Shown one piece after another: positions 27,103-39,472 of a DNA stretch of 64,000 bases. The translations under genes were made by a program, and so were the position numbers. The notes under the pieces are model-generated. The model was not told the DNA's origin, ran no database searches, and saw only the letters and a list, made by a program, of their open reading frames with translations. The stretch is from Cacajao melanocephalus (lineage: Eukaryota > Chordata > Mammalia > Primates > Pitheciidae). The stretch spans positions 118,556 through 182,555 of the forward strand of contig CAUYLG010048087.1 of NCBI GenBank assembly GCA_963573385.1, written 5' to 3'. The number at the start of each line of letters is the position of its first letter. The first letter of the stretch is position 1.

Positions 27103-28394
27103 CACAGAATTATACTCTGTATTCTGTCAGCTTGATGGAATCACAGCTGTTAAACCTTTGAGGCATTGTGACAGAAATCTGCGAGAAAGCTTCCTAGAGG
27201 CAGATGAGATGATGTTCTAGCTGCAGTATTCGGCTACCTTTTCAACTGGAGTCATAGGAAAAAAAAAAACACTCATTGCAAAAATGAATGAAATCCTAAG
27301 CCTGGAGAACAATGAAATTGTCTGTAGGCTGTGGGGCTCCCTTGATTTTTTAACATCCTATTCACGCGAGGGTGCTTGTGTCTGAGCAAACGTTTCTAGC
27401 AAATCTACCAATATATAGAATACTGCTTGTTTTGTTTTGTTTTGTTTTTTATGGAACATTCTGCTAACATCCACTATGGTGATTAAGCCGTACTTATACA
27501 CTTAGCAAACTTTACAAAACAGAGATTCCTGACGTATATGTAGTAGCCAGTGCTGCTACATTTGACTAGAGATTTAGAAGAGTTTTGATTAAGACCATTT
27601 TAATATTAACTGACTGTACTTATGGGGTAGATTAAAATTCAGTAGTCTCTACATTATCACACAGCCTATGCTAAAGTATTTTAATGTGAATTTCAGAAAA
27701 GTTAATGATTTGTTTTTGTTGGCACTTGTAAGAACCACTAAAACCTATGAATATTGTTGGCCTTAAGTAGATACCGTTAAAATGAATGCGATCAAATGAT
27801 ATTCATTTAAAGTTCTATTAGCCTTTATGGAATTACTGTGACAAACCCAGCAATGTTTAGCTCAGTGTTTTACATTCAAATCCATATTTACTTTAATGAG
27901 TATTTCAGAAAGTTTAATTTCTGAGTTGTCTTTGGATGAATGAGAAAATAAAAAGAATTCAGAATTTTATAAACAGTCTATATTTATGCAGAGTATATTC
28001 TTTTGTGGATATATGTATGAAATTCATTCATTCATTCATTCAGAAAGATTTATTATGAGTATCTCCAATATTCTAGGCAAGCACAAAAATAACGAATAGG
28101 ATCTGGCAACTGCCTCCGAAAATGTACAATCTCCTACAAATATGTGGACAAGGCAGGTGCAAAAACAAATTGTGAGCCCTTGTTTATTTTAGTTTTATAA
28201 ATAGTGTGCTCACTACTGATATCCACTTGAACAATTTGATTAACACAGAAAAGTGGAAAAGTAGATTATACTCATCCAAAATTTAGGGAGATAGATAGAT
28301 AAAAATCTGTATTATAGAACATGTGTATGTTATAATAATATATAACAATGTCTACATTATAGAACATATATATGTGTGTGTGTATATATATATA
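27103..28394. other. Non-coding stretch with small simple repeats
   Basis: It contains (TTTTG)n at 27,424-27,450, an antisense L2 end with (ATTC)n at 28,019-28,085, GATA units at 28,289-28,301, and a TG/TA run at 28,369-28,394. No gene is seen. Confidence 0.5.
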
Positions 28395-29096
28395 CATAAT
28401 AGAACAATAAACAGCATTAGTACATGAGCTAAGACAGGAAGGAGGAGCATTTATTTGCCTCTCCGGGCCTTGATTTGGCTCAGATAGAACTCTAGCTCCT
28501 TGAACTCTGGCACATAGCCGTCTGCTTAGCCACGCTGGCCCCATCCTTACGCAATGCACGACAGAAGCTTGCCCTGCTGGGACTGCTCCTCCAGAAGACT
28601 GCTGTTTTGGGCATTCATTTTCCTTTCATTATATATTTTTTGAATTTGTTTTGGATTTTTTTTTTTTTGTTTAAAATCTCTTCCTCCTCAGGAGTCTGCT
28701 GGCCCCCTTCTTGCAGCCCTGGACAGTGCATGGTGAACTTGTACTGCTGTTGTTAAGGTGCACTGCGAACCAGCAGGAAGCAATTCCTCACCAGGGTCTT
28801 CATGTGGACCAGCTTGCTGTAGGTCTCATTGCAGACAAGATCAATGATCCTTGTTTTGCGAAGGCAACACTCCCAGCCACAGAGGTTCCCATGACCAGCC
28901 TCAGCACAATGTATCTTGTTACCTCCTCTCACACAAACTGTGTGAATGTGGCGGGGGCAAATCTTAGTGTTGGCGGTGGGCATCCCAGCTCAGACTTCTG
29001 CTTCTTGTGTCAGGACTTTCTCTTGCCCCTGTCTTAGGGTGCTTGTGCCAGTTGTCCAGAGAGATGCCCATTGCTGGGCACTGGTTGGAAAGAGAA
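28395..29096 (-). pseudogene. RPS8P: Processed pseudogene of ribosomal protein S8
   Basis: The - strand carries an intronless, full-length RPS8 cDNA copy. The 5' UTR begins with a TOP-like 'ctctttccaaccagtg' before the ATG at 29,071. The start reads MGIS-DNWHK, then a frameshift follows. The frame at 28,983-28,753 retains RPS8 blocks (PTANTKICPRHIHTVCVRGG, ECC-RKTRIID, VHMKTLVRNC). After two or more disruptions it reads TPEEEEIL..., SSLLEEQ-QQGKLL and a terminal KARRGK followed by TAA at 28,451. The 3' UTR end 'gctgtttattgttctatt' matches the parent mRNA end. Parent RPS8 (208 residues) is a 40S subunit protein. Internal stops and frameshifts make this copy non-coding. The symbol is generic, not a registered locus. 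Confidence 0.93.
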
Positions 29097-29111
29097 ACTT
29101 AGATATATATT

Positions 29112-29335
29112 TTTTTCCTTTTTCCTTTCTCCCTCCCTCCCTCCCTTCTTTCTTTCCTTCTTTCCTTCCTTCCTTTCTTGCTCTCTCTCTACTCCTTCCT
29201 TCCTTCCTCCCTCTTTCTTTTTCTTTCTACCTTTATTTTCTTTCTTCCTCTTTTTCTTTCCTCTGTTCCCTTCTCTCTTCCTTTCCTTTCCTTTCCTTTC
29301 CTTCTTTCCTTTCCTCTTCTTTCATTTCTTTCTTC
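29112..29335 (+). repeat. Pyrimidine-rich (CCTT/CTTT)n tract
   Basis: Almost uninterrupted C/T for more than 200 bp, abutting the T-tail side of the next Alu, from which it probably grew. Serine/phenylalanine-rich frames through it are artefacts. Confidence 0.95.
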
Positions 29336-29604
29336 TTTGAAATGGCCTCACTCTGTTGCCCAGGCGAGATTATAGCTCACTCTAGCCTGAAACTCTTGGG
29401 CTTAAGTGATCCTCCTACCTTAGCCTCCTGAGTAGCTGGGAGTATAGGCACATGCCCTATGCCCTGCTGATTTAAAAAAAAAAATTTATAGAGATGGGAT
29501 CTCACTATATTGCCCAAGCTGGTCCTGAATACCTGGCCTTAAGCGATCCTCTAGCATCAGCTTCTCAAAGTGCTAGGAATCCAAGAATGAGGCACTGTAC
29601 TTGG
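29336..29604 (-). mobile_element. Alu SINE (antisense), old
   Basis: 'gaaatggcctcactctgttg', 'agtagctgggagtataggca', 'gagatgggatctcactatat' and 'ttctcaaagtgctaggaatc' appear in order. The high divergence suits an AluJ. Confidence 0.85.
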
Positions 29605-29959
29605 CTCTATTTTTATCTAATTAATTTTCTACTTTTAAATATAATTATAAGTTGGAATCAAACATTATATATATTATCCTTCAAAAAATTCCAAATTTCT
29701 TGCTATGGTTAAGTTTTTATCATTAGTTTCCAGACTCAATGAGAGCAGTTTATGTCATTGGTCTATTAATAGAAAACAGAAAAGACCTTTTCACTTAGCT
29801 GAAAGTACCTCATTTCCTTTTTGAAAATTCCTGCCATGGTACTGACCAACATTGATATATCCGTGAAATAAATAAAGAGGAGACAAATAGAGGGGACAGT
29901 ATTTAATAACAGGAGAAAAGTAGAGATGGAGAAAAGAAAGTTTTAAAAATGAGCTTTCA

Positions 29960-30180
29960 TGGGCTGGGCACAGTGGCTACCACTTTGGGAGGTCCAGGCA
30001 GGAGGACCATTTAAGGCCGGGAGTTTGAGAACAGCCTGAACAACAGAGTGAGACCCATCTCTATAATTTTTTTTAATTAGCTGCATGCGGTGGTGGATGG
30101 CTGAAGTCCCAGCTGCCAGAGGGGCTGAGACAGGAGGCTCACTTGTGCCCAGGAGTTTAAGACTGAGTGATTACACCACC
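29960..30180 (+). mobile_element. Alu SINE (sense), degraded and 3'-truncated
   Basis: 'gctgggcacagtggctacca' (with a deletion), 'ctttgggaggtccaggcagg', 'tttttttaattagctgcatg', 'cacttgtgcccaggagttta'. It then ends without a poly(A) tail. Confidence 0.8.
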
Positions 30181-30364
30181 GGTGTTATCGGTCTTCTGTG
30201 ATTCTAGGTGTCCAAGGTGAGAGTGAGTGATGAGAATCTGAAACAGAGTTAAGAGGATGCTCTCTTTAATTTACAAACATATTTCTTGAAGTTGATTTTT
30301 TGTTATAGCTTAGAAATCTGTCATTTATTATTATTGTTTCCTCTCACATATTACAGTTTTTCTT

Positions 30365-31105
30365 TCTAAGATTTTATCTTTTATTACTGTTTTAGATTCA
30401 CAGCAAAATTAAACAGAAGGTACAGAAATTTCTCTTGTACTACTGGTTCTGCATATGCACAGCCTTCCCTGTATCAACACTCCCAGCAGTGTACATTTGT
30501 TACAACTGATGAACCTATATTGACAAATCAATAACACCCCAAACCTATAGTTTACATTAGGGTTTCTCTTAGTGTATACATTCTATGGGTTTTGACAAAG
30601 GTATGGTGACACCCGTCCACCATTGTAGTATCATACAAAGTAGTTTCACTGCCGTAAAAATCATTCCCCGTCCTCTCTTAACCCCTGACAACCACTTATC
30701 TTTGTGCTTTCTCCATAGTTTTCCGTTTTCCAGAGTGTCATGTAGTTAGAGTCAAACAGTGCCTAGCCTTTTCAGATTGGCTTGTTCACTTAACGTGTCT
30801 TTAAGTTTCCTCCACTTCTTTTCATAGCTGATAGCTCATTTCTTTTTAGCACTGATATGCCATTGTCTGGACACAGTACAGTTTAATTTACCTACCAACG
30901 AATATCTTGGTTGCTTTTAAGTTTTGGCAAATATTTAAAAAGCTGTTAACATCCATGTGCGAATGTTTTACGGATGTAAGTTTTCAGCTCCTTCAGATAA
31001 AAACCAAGGAGTGCAATGGCTGGATTATATATAAGAGTTTGTTTAGTTTTGGGTGAAACCTTCAAACTGTACTCCAAAGTGACTGTTTCAATAGCAATGC
31101 ATATA
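30365..31105 (-). repeat. L1M-type 3'-region fragment (antisense)
   Basis: Long co-linear match to an old L1 3' region read in reverse: 'gattcacagcaaaattaaac', 'gtttacattagggtttctct', 'tagtatcatacaaagtagtt', 'cttttcagattggcttgttc', 'gatagctcatttctttttag', 'accttcaaactgtactccaa'. Confidence 0.8.
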
Positions 31106-31194
31106 GTATATCCATAATTTATTGACCACACGACTTTTTTTTTCCCCTCAGCATACTATAGCGTCAGTAGCCGTCACAGCGAGGGTTTGCACTT

Positions 31195-31375
31195 TTCAGG
31201 TAGGGTCGTTCTTCCTTGGGCAAGACTGTGCTGAGCACTGCAGGTCTTCTGGGATCCATGGCTCCTGCCCACTAGATGCCAATAGCACTCCCCAGTCATG
31301 TGACAACCCAAGCTGCTCCCACATAATCCAAATATCACCTGGAGGAGAAATACCACCCTGGTTGGGATCCAAAAG
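31195..31375 (-). repeat. MER5A-type MITE (antisense)
   Basis: Forward blocks 'gagcactgcaggtcttctgg', 'ctgcccactagatgccaata', 'gcactccccagtcatgtgac' and 'atatcacctggaggagaaat' are the reverse complement of MER5A. Confidence 0.75.
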
Positions 31376-34062
31376 GGTGGAGGAACACAAGCAGGTCTTA
31401 CTCTCTTATGAACTGGCCGTGTGGGATGCTCTAGGAATGAAGCTGGTGGAATGTTTTCAGTGACTGAAAGTCCTTCAGAGATGCGAGAAGTGGTTACCTG
31501 GATTACATATGAAAAAGTTTGCTCAGCTGTACACTTACATTTTGTGCATTTTAGTACATCTGTGATTGATTTCTATTTAATTTGAAAAATAGTCCCTACT
31601 TGAATTTTACAGGTATACAAGATGTTTTCTGAGAAATAACTCAGAAAAGAACTTAATGTTGAGATTCTTCTCCATCCCTGTAGCCAAATGACTGTGAATT
31701 TCTGTAATTTTCTTTCTTAGTCTCCACTATGAAACAATTTGAATTAGATGTCATTACAGTGTACTATATTTTAAGAATCTTAGATGTATAGGTAGGAAAA
31801 CAAAAACATATATATACATATATGTTTATATATAACCTACATATAGGTTATATAAAATATATATATCGGTTATATTCAATTATATTTCAGTTAGAGTTCA
31901 ACCACAGTAATTTGGTATTTAAATAAATATTATTAATGATATTAGTTTAGCCCACATGGTTATTAACTAAAGCTGACATTTTCCCAATAAAATCAATTTG
32001 CTTATAATAGCATCGACATTTCTTTGATCTACTGTGTACAAAATATGCCAACTCTGCAGGGATGATGAGTTAACACTCTAAGCAATTCTTTTGTCTCTGA
32101 AGTATTATGAGACATGAAAGGTGTTGGAATGGATATAGCTGTAATGTACAGTGTTTCCTTTGTTTTCAGAGTAAAAAGCCATTGACAGTTATTTCAGGAT
32201 TAATGTGTTTATGACACTTGTAAATTGACGTATGGTATTAGCCAGGCAGGTGGTTGAACAAAAGCCTTTTAATTTTTTGTGTGTGTGTTTATCCTTATCA
32301 GTTTCAAGATGTTGAGTGATTCAGATCACACTTCAGGCTTATGGAAATGTGCTGTACCTCCTCCCCATAAGACCTGATTCCGAACCAGGGGAATAGTTTA
32401 ACCTAGCCTGATAATCACATAAAAGGAGTTTCATAAAGGGACACTTGAGGTCAGAGAGAAGTGAAGGCGACATCCACTCCATCATGAAAATGTCAAATGG
32501 CTTTGTATAAGACATCTTGCTTGATGCGGCTCAGTGATTCTTAAACCCTTTATCATGGAGAGAAAAGAAAATTTAAACATTTCCAAGTTATAACACTGTC
32601 TCAGTCTATTATACAAATCCATTGAATTATTTTTAAAACTATAATTTGGATGCCAGTGTCATAAAATATCTCTTCCTGCTGGCTATAATAAAAGTTGTTG
32701 ATCTATTTCAAGCTTCCTGAGTAGAAAAATGTTGTTTAATGATTTTGCGTGCATGAAGCTAATTTCAGTCTCTGGAATTCATGGTAGCTGAAACAACTTA
32801 ATGCTGTTTCTTAGGGAAGAGGAATGTCAACATAGCATTTTTTTTTTTTTTTTTGGCTGTATACGTTCCATGTTGTCAATGAAAATGGCAGATGGACTGT
32901 CACTGACATTTCTGCTTTGTGTAGTTGCTGCCATAGAAATGAAAAAGTTTTTTAAATAGTTATCATAAGAGTCGCCTTTTGTTCATTGAATTTGCCTTTT
33001 TACATTTTCTTTTTTGGAAATTTGACCTGAAACTGTTTGTGAATAATTACTGAGAAAAAATGTCAAGGATTTTAAAAAATCACTAAAATAAAATGTGCTA
33101 TGTCAAACCAGCTGCCTTTCTAAGCTGCTTTTTGTCCATTTATCACACTAGTCGGATTCTGTTTTCCTCTAAAAAGATAAAGTAGAAAACTCTTTTTTTA
33201 ATTCCAGCATATAAATTTGAATAATATTGTTTGCAAAAAAGGAAAATCGAAGCATTTACTATTCATTAGAGCCATTAGAGAACCATAGTGCCAAAGGTTT
33301 TGTGTAAACATGACACCATTACTGTTAGGTGAATAAAAACAAGTGATCATTAGGGAATGATTATTATTCAGAATGCATTGACAATAGCCTTGAATCTTTA
33401 AAGTAATTTTAGAATAATTTGTTTTAGTGTTTAATTTATAATGGTGAAATGATCTATTACTGTCCAAAGTGAGAATTTAGTCTTAACCATTTTTATGCAT
33501 TGTTGCCTTTCTATACTTTATTAATGGAATTTAAACAGTCTCCAACGGAAACATAATGCAAAGTTGAGGAATTAAGGATCAAAGCATAAAAGAAAAATGT
33601 AGAGGCAACGTGTATACTAACAGCTACCAAGATTTAAATAATTATGTACCATAAAATGGGCTTGTATTTCCTTTAGGTGGGCTATAACTTTCCAAACTCT
33701 TAAACCAAGAAAGAAAAAGCATTGAGTTACATTAGTTGCTTGTACTAAATATACAGAACATGCATACTGATGTTGAAAGAAACCCCACGTTTTCTCATCT
33801 TGTTCCAACAGAAGAGGTGCAGACAATATAGTAGCTTTAAGAAAGTCTTTTTTCTGTTTGTTTTTTATTTTTGTTTTAGATGTATGCTGGTAGGCATTCT
33901 CAAGACTTTCTCCACCTTTTGCTAAACAATCTCCTTACTGCTTTTGAAATATTTTAGGCTGATTTCCAATTTCCAAAAACTGAATAAACATTAAAAATGT
34001 TTCTATTAGGGAAATGTTAAAATGCACCCCCAAATAGAAAGATTAGCATAACCTCCCCCATT
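31376..34062. other. AT-rich non-coding stretch
   Basis: No gene is supported. An AT/TATA palindromic tract lies at 31,806-31,880 and a T-tract at 32,839-32,855. Confidence 0.4.
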
Positions 34063-34083
34063 CTCTCTCTCTCTCCATACATA

Positions 34084-34126
<43 letters not shown>
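34063..34126 (+). repeat. (CT)n-(TG)n-(TA)n compound microsatellite
   Basis: CT units, then 'catacatatgtgtgtgtgta', then about 20 TA units. The TA part is self-complementary and is likely to vary in length. Confidence 0.95.
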
Positions 34127-34129
<3 letters not shown>

Positions 34130-34259
34130 AGTTTCAACAATATTCGTTATTGCATCGATTTGTTTATTCTATCTCTTCTACCTAAATTGGCTATTTCTAC
34201 CTTGAAAACCATCCCAAAACACTGATTCAATAAAGGAAACATTTATTATTGTTTCTAAG

Positions 34260-34700
34260 CCTACTGTTTCTTTGGGAGATTCTGCTGAACTTAGCCAGTC
34301 TTGACTGAGACTGACCAGCTGGTTCTAGCATCGTGTTCTGCTGACAGTTTATCTAGGGCAGTCTCATCTAGGATGGCTGCTCATTTTACATTTAGTGGCT
34401 GGCTGGCTGTTGGCCAAGATGATGGGGATGATGGGCAAAGTGTCTCTTATCTTCCAACAGGGTAGTCCAGCCTTGTTCTTCTAAGAGCTGTGCAGAGTTT
34501 TCAGAGACAGAGAGAAAGAATAAAAAGGTGCAAGGCTTCTTGAGGCCTAGACCAGAACTCATTCTAGGATTAAAAGCCTGCCAGATTCAAGAAGTGAGGA
34601 AATAGCTTCTTGGGAGGAGCTATAAAGTCATATTACAGAGTGTGTGACTACAAAGAGGGGAAGAGAATCAAAGAAGTTTTTGCAATCAGTCTACTACACT
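34260..34700. repeat. Old MER-type interspersed repeat, family not named
   Basis: Segments such as 'cttgaggcctagaccagaac', 'gaggaaatagcttcttggga' and 'ggagctataaagtcatatta' read like a medium-reiteration repeat I have seen in many loci. I cannot assign the family from memory. Confidence 0.4.
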
Positions 34701-34919
34701 CTCCCACTTTGGGGAGATTATTTTAAATTAATTAATATGTCACCACTACATACTTTAGAGAATATGCCTTTATTTTCTAAGTTGTCATGACTTTGTAAAA
34801 CTAATAGAATACATGCAAGTTAACCGTGATCCTCGGATCAGAATATTATTAGTAGAGACTATATCTTCATTACCACTATAAACACAATTATCATCACTGT
34901 CACTAGTATTAGTAAGTTT

Positions 34920-35095
34920 TATTTATTTTCCTATGCTAATGATATATTATCTCAAATCTCATAAGTGTGCCATATAGCAACAACTATTACACGAGTTTAT
35001 AGAGATGAGTGAGAAGGTCGGGTAAACTGCCCAAGGCTACCTAGTAATGGTGGCTTTGAACCCTGATTATACTAACTTTCCAATGGTCTATCACT
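34920..35095 (-). repeat. MIR element (antisense)
   Basis: 'aaactgcccaaggctaccta' followed by 'gtaatggtggctttgaaccc' matches the reverse-complement MIR block for the lagging 'gcccaaggtcacacagc' region. Confidence 0.65.
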
Positions 35096-35519
35096 ACACA
35101 TTGCTTTGTCGTGTGACCAGCCGGCAGGTTGCAGTAGCTTTGCACTTACGTGGGAGGCCAAGTAGAACGGATAAAGACTTAGTTATCTCTGTTTTCCATT
35201 TCTCAAGAAAGACTATGAATTTAAATTAAGGGAGCAAGTTGTTTCTGGATTTGCCACCATGAAGCACTCTTAAAAACATCAGAGGGAATCTATGTGGTCA
35301 CACTGTAATACTCATGATGTGTATATGTTAGAGGCTTTTGTTCTGAAGAGGCAAAGAACTTTATTTTCTTTTTGTTGTGTTGGAAATAGCCCTAGGAGGT
35401 GTGCATGCCTGTCCATGTTAAACTAATATCTTGAAATCAGTATATTCTTAATTCTTATCCCACTAGTCATATTGGAGAAGCATAGGGAGTCAGGAAGTTT
35501 TGATTGCATTGAAGCAACT

Positions 35520-35930
35520 TCATAGTCTGGGGTAAATACCTGGAGTTCATTGTCTCATGCCAAGAAGATTTAGAACATGGACACACATGAGGAGTTTAGG
35601 AGCGGAGGTTTAACAGGCAAAAGAAAGAGAAAGGAAAACAGCTGTCTTTCTAGTAAGAGAGAATTCTTCCCAGAGAAAAAGATTGGCCTGCTGCAGATGC
35701 ACCATATTTTATAGGCAGGCCGCCTGATTTATGTAGGGCCCACAGATTGATTTGATCAGGTATAATGTTTACACAGCACACAGAAAAGGCTGGCAACCCA
35801 CCCTACCTTAATCTTATTATGTGAATATGCTTTCCAGTTGAATGGTGCCATCTTGTCTGGTACTTACTGTACGTAGTGGCTGGCAAAGGGAAGGGAAGAT
35901 GGGGCCCTATTTTTTAACCTGATTGAAAGA
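35520..35930 (-). repeat. Possible old LTR remnant
   Basis: The stretch with 'cacacatgaggagtttagga', 'gcggaggtttaacaggcaaa' and 'agaaagagaaaggaaaacag' resembles the antisense side of a mammalian LTR, where an AATAAA-type signal reads as TTTAAC/TTTATT. Family and borders are uncertain. Confidence 0.35.
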
Positions 35931-36107
35931 ACTGCCAGGGTCTATGTCTACAGCTCAATTTTCAGGCTGCTTTTTGTGAGAAAATGATTTGGGGGCTGCT
36001 TTTCATTGAAAAGGAAAACCTTACCAAGGACTCTAGTACACTCACTATCTGCCTAAGTAATTTCTTCTTAACTCTTATATCAGTATGATGTGACACTAAG
36101 AGATCAA

Positions 36108-36170
36108 TTAAGCTGGTGCAAGTTATTGTGGCTTTTGATGGCAAAAGCAATAACTTTTTCACCAACCTAA
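36108..36170. repeat. MADE1 mariner MITE, both arms present
   Basis: A 63-bp near-palindrome. The left arm is 'ttaagctggtgcaagttatt', the loop is around 'tttgatggcaaaa', and the right arm is 'aactttttcaccaacctaa'. The arms pair with several mismatches. It is shorter than the 80-bp consensus. Confidence 0.85.
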
Positions 36171-36389
36171 AATTTTCTTTTGAAGTGGTTAGCAGGGATG
36201 ATATTTTTTCCTAAGGATGAGCTAAGATAGTAGGAAGATTTAACTCAGTTTATCGAGATTCATAAAAATTAATTGATTTCTTTGTGGATCTGAATTGATA
36301 TTAATATAAGCAATCAGACATCAGTTTCATGTGACTAAACTTCAAAAATATTGTAGTAAGAGTATAAATGGAATACTTATAACAAAGAA

Positions 36390-36515
36390 ATGATAAATGC
36401 TTCAGGTGATGTATATGCCAATTACCCAGATGTAATTATTACACATTGTATGCCTGCATCAAAATATCTCATGTACCCTATAGATACTGTGTACTTGTAA
36501 AAATTTTTTAAAAAG
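36390..36515 (+). repeat. L1 3'-end fragment (sense)
   Basis: 'gtatatgccaattacccaga', 'tattacacattgtatgcctg', 'catcaaaatatctcatgtac' and 'cctatagatactgtgtactt' match the 3' UTR end of an L1PB/L1MA-type element. It ends in an A-rich run. Confidence 0.75.
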
Positions 36516-37744
36516 TTCTTGTCTTAGTGCCAGCTCTGTCCTGAGATTCAACAATTACTATTATCTTTGAGGTCTGGCATGAGGTATTAAATGCTATTCT
36601 TTCAAGAAAAAAAGATAAATAGGAATATAATTTTATTGCTATCTTACTGCTGAAAAATGGAATTCCTAAGCAGCATACCCTTTATGAATTCTGACAATGA
36701 AGTTAAGACTGACTTTCCCTTTTCAATCTGTAAGCTATTTCAGAGCTTTCATCATCAGCTAATGGTGTCTTGCTTGCAGGGGGTCAACACATTTAAACTT
36801 CTAATAATTTTTATGTTATAGCCTGTGAACATACAAATTTCAGGTAAATTGAAGCTAATTCCTACAGGAGGTAAGGTCATATGTAGAATTAGTCATTATT
36901 CATATTCTAGAAAGTGATGATGTCATCAATATTTGTTATATCTCAATGTATAGTCTTATTTTAAGGCAGGGGTTCACTGTGGCATCCTTTTATGGGAGAG
37001 AATTTCTTGGGTCAAGACCATACACTTAAGACTATTAAAATTCAAAAAATCAGATCACCGTCACTGAATAATTAGTACCTAGAAGCTACTTTACTATAAC
37101 AATTAGAGACCATTGAACTTGCTACCCTTAATCAGGAGATTGATAGGAATTGAGATTGTTCTTACTTATTTGGCTATCTAGTTATTCTTGTTGCCTATTT
37201 CAGGGTGAGATGATATATAATATTAATCTGGAAATATGCTCTCCTAGTAGCATTATACTTTTGAAAGTGTTGATACTTACAAACAAAAAGCAACTCATTA
37301 AACTCATATATTAGATATCCTTAAAGCAATCAGTGTTGAATATTAATGGAACTGAATATTAAACAATAACTAGATTGCAAGTAAAGACTGATATATAATA
37401 AACAATGACTTTAGATGACTATTACCAGACTGTTTCAGAAAAAAAAACCGGAAAAAGAAAATTCAAAAAACAGGACATTGATAGTTTCCTCAACATTTTC
37501 ATGTTAATAATAGCTACATGATTTAATGTCTCCCAACTTTGTGCAAATAGGTAGGACTCAGTTTTTGTAGTTAAGGCAGTGTTCTGCTTTTTATAATGAA
37601 ACCATTTTTCCATGTTTTACTTTGTTGATTAGGATAACACTTTTCATCAGAAAAGTAATGTCAGTTAACATAGTGACACATTTGAAAATATGTCCTAAAT
37701 TTACCAGTATCAGTTAAATTACCAGTGTAAATTATTTATCATTA

Positions 37745-37850
37745 GAAAATATTCTGAAGCACACAAGGATAATTTTTCCCAATTCCCATTTTATAGATGG
37801 GTCAATTGAGGTCAGGCAGAGTAGAGAAATGACATAACTCTAATTCAGGA
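37745..37850 (-). repeat. MIR fragment (antisense)
   Basis: 'attcccattttatagatggg' followed by a decayed 'tcaattgaggtcaggcagag' is the reverse-complement MIR core. Confidence 0.6.
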
Positions 37851-38629
37851 CAAAGATTCACAACATTTTAGGAGGGTGAAGGGTATTGTTTTCCATTATG
37901 ATTAAATTTTGTTCTCAAAGTCAAACATAAATCGAATTGCTGTCTCTTAAGAGTCCTAAAATTATAAAATAAAACACCAGCCATTAGTTACTACTTTAAA
38001 TTTTACCAATCTGTACATATATATAAAAGATTCAGGACCATAATCTCTTATGAACAGAAAGAGTAATTGATTTTTAGAAAATAAAAGAAAATTACACACC
38101 TGAAAGGCTAATTATCTCATTTTGGAGCAAATTGTTATATTATTGCTTTCAAGAAACATGATAGACAATGTATAAACAATGTTTAGACATCTATTATCAT
38201 AATGCTTCAGAAAAAAATGAAATTGTAAAAGAAAGTAAAAGAAAATTAAAAACTTAATTCTTATTCAATTTCTGTAAACTTTTGAATGAATAAATATTCT
38301 GTTTAAATGAGAAGCCACTTATGCCTTTGTCTTCTGCTTGAGCCAAACTCACATTTGTAAATTGCAGTTAAAATGGCTGATCTTTATTTGTTCTTTATTT
38401 TTTCTTTCCTCTATCTTGCTGTAACTATCCATCTTATATTAGTGTGAAAACTTTGAAGATGCAAAGTTATTTCACCAGAAAAATCGATGATGTATATTTG
38501 TGATCCTTAATAATGACTCAAATGGGAGTAGATATCTAATATAAAGAATAGTGTGAAAAAAACACCTTTTAAATAAAATTAACTAAATGAAGTTATTCTC
38601 TTAGTCATTAACATTCATTAGTCATATAC

Positions 38630-38997
38630 ACCATGGAATACTACACAGCCATAAAAAGAATAAAACTGTGTCCTTTGCAGCAACATAGATATACCTGGAG
38701 ATCATTATTCTAAGCAAATTAACACAGAACCAGAAAACCAAATACTGGATGTTCTCATTTTGAAGTGGAAGCTAAACATTGAATATACATGGACATAAAG
38801 ATGGGAATAATAGACACTGGAGACTACTAGATGGGGAGGATTGAGAAGGAATGAGGATTGAAAAACTACCTATCGGGTGCTGTGCTCATTACCTGAGTGA
38901 CGAAATCATGTATATACCAAGCCTGAGTGGCACTCAATTTACCTATGTAACAAACCTGCATAGGTATCTCCTGAAACTAAAATAAGTGAGAATAAAA
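38630..38997 (+). repeat. L1 3'-terminal fragment (sense)
   Basis: 'ccatggaatactacacagcc', 'ataaaaagaataaaactgtg', 'ggatgttctcattttgaagt', 'aacctgcataggtatctcct' and a terminal A-rich tail match the end of ORF2 plus 3' UTR of an old primate L1. Confidence 0.85.
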
Positions 38998-39286
38998 AAG
39001 AAAAACCACTCATATGTGTAATATCATACCTTCCAAGTAAAACTTCCTCTGACTTACAAATATGATTTATTGGAATAGTTTATGGTTTTCAATAGAGTAT
39101 ATATTCACTGTCCTTTATTTCACATACAAAGAGGAAAAACTAATTTTATTCATGTGAAGTTATTAGAGAACAGTTTTAAAAAGAAGAAACATAGTTCCGA
39201 ACCAAAAGAAAAGTATATTTAATTTCTGTTATGTTGACATTTTAGAGTTTATGAACTAATATGTTATTCTGTTTGTTTTTTTTTAG

Positions 39287-39472
39287 TTTCCAGGTTGACA
39301 AAAACTCTCAGCTTTAAACTAAAAGTAAGAGGAGACATTAAGATTTTCATTCTTTCTGGGTTGTCTCCTTCCTGAAGAGCAATGGAAACACTTTCACCTG
39401 GAAGAGGAGTAATTGTATCTCTAATTTTCTTCCTGTTAAAATTCTCAGCATCAATTGAAATACCACCCTCAG
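39287..39472 (+). CDS. CHL1: CHL1-like exon: 5' UTR, start codon and signal peptide
   Basis: First coding exon of CHL1 (close homologue of L1), a neuronal Ig/fibronectin adhesion receptor acting in neurite growth and migration. A T-rich tract and AG at 39,285-39,286 precede it. The ATG at 39,382 opens 30 codons plus one base. The donor is 'cctcag|gtaaag'. The peptide METLSPGRGVIVSLIFFLLK, then F-S-A-S-I-E-I-P-P-S, is a typical signal sequence with a hydrophobic core at about residues 9-21. Against the human protein as I recall it, positions 3, 5, 6, 10, 13, 15, 17, 23, 24 and 29 differ. That is far more change than in the next exons. Residue 17 is Phe, as in the known human Leu17Phe variant. 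It could be a genuine CHL1 locus from a non-human primate, or a duplicated copy. Confidence 0.85.

Noticed and set aside
28946..29431. 161-codon + strand reading frame and two overlapping frames
   Set aside because: Most of it runs through the C/T tract and an antisense Alu. The beginning is antisense to the RPS8 pseudogene.
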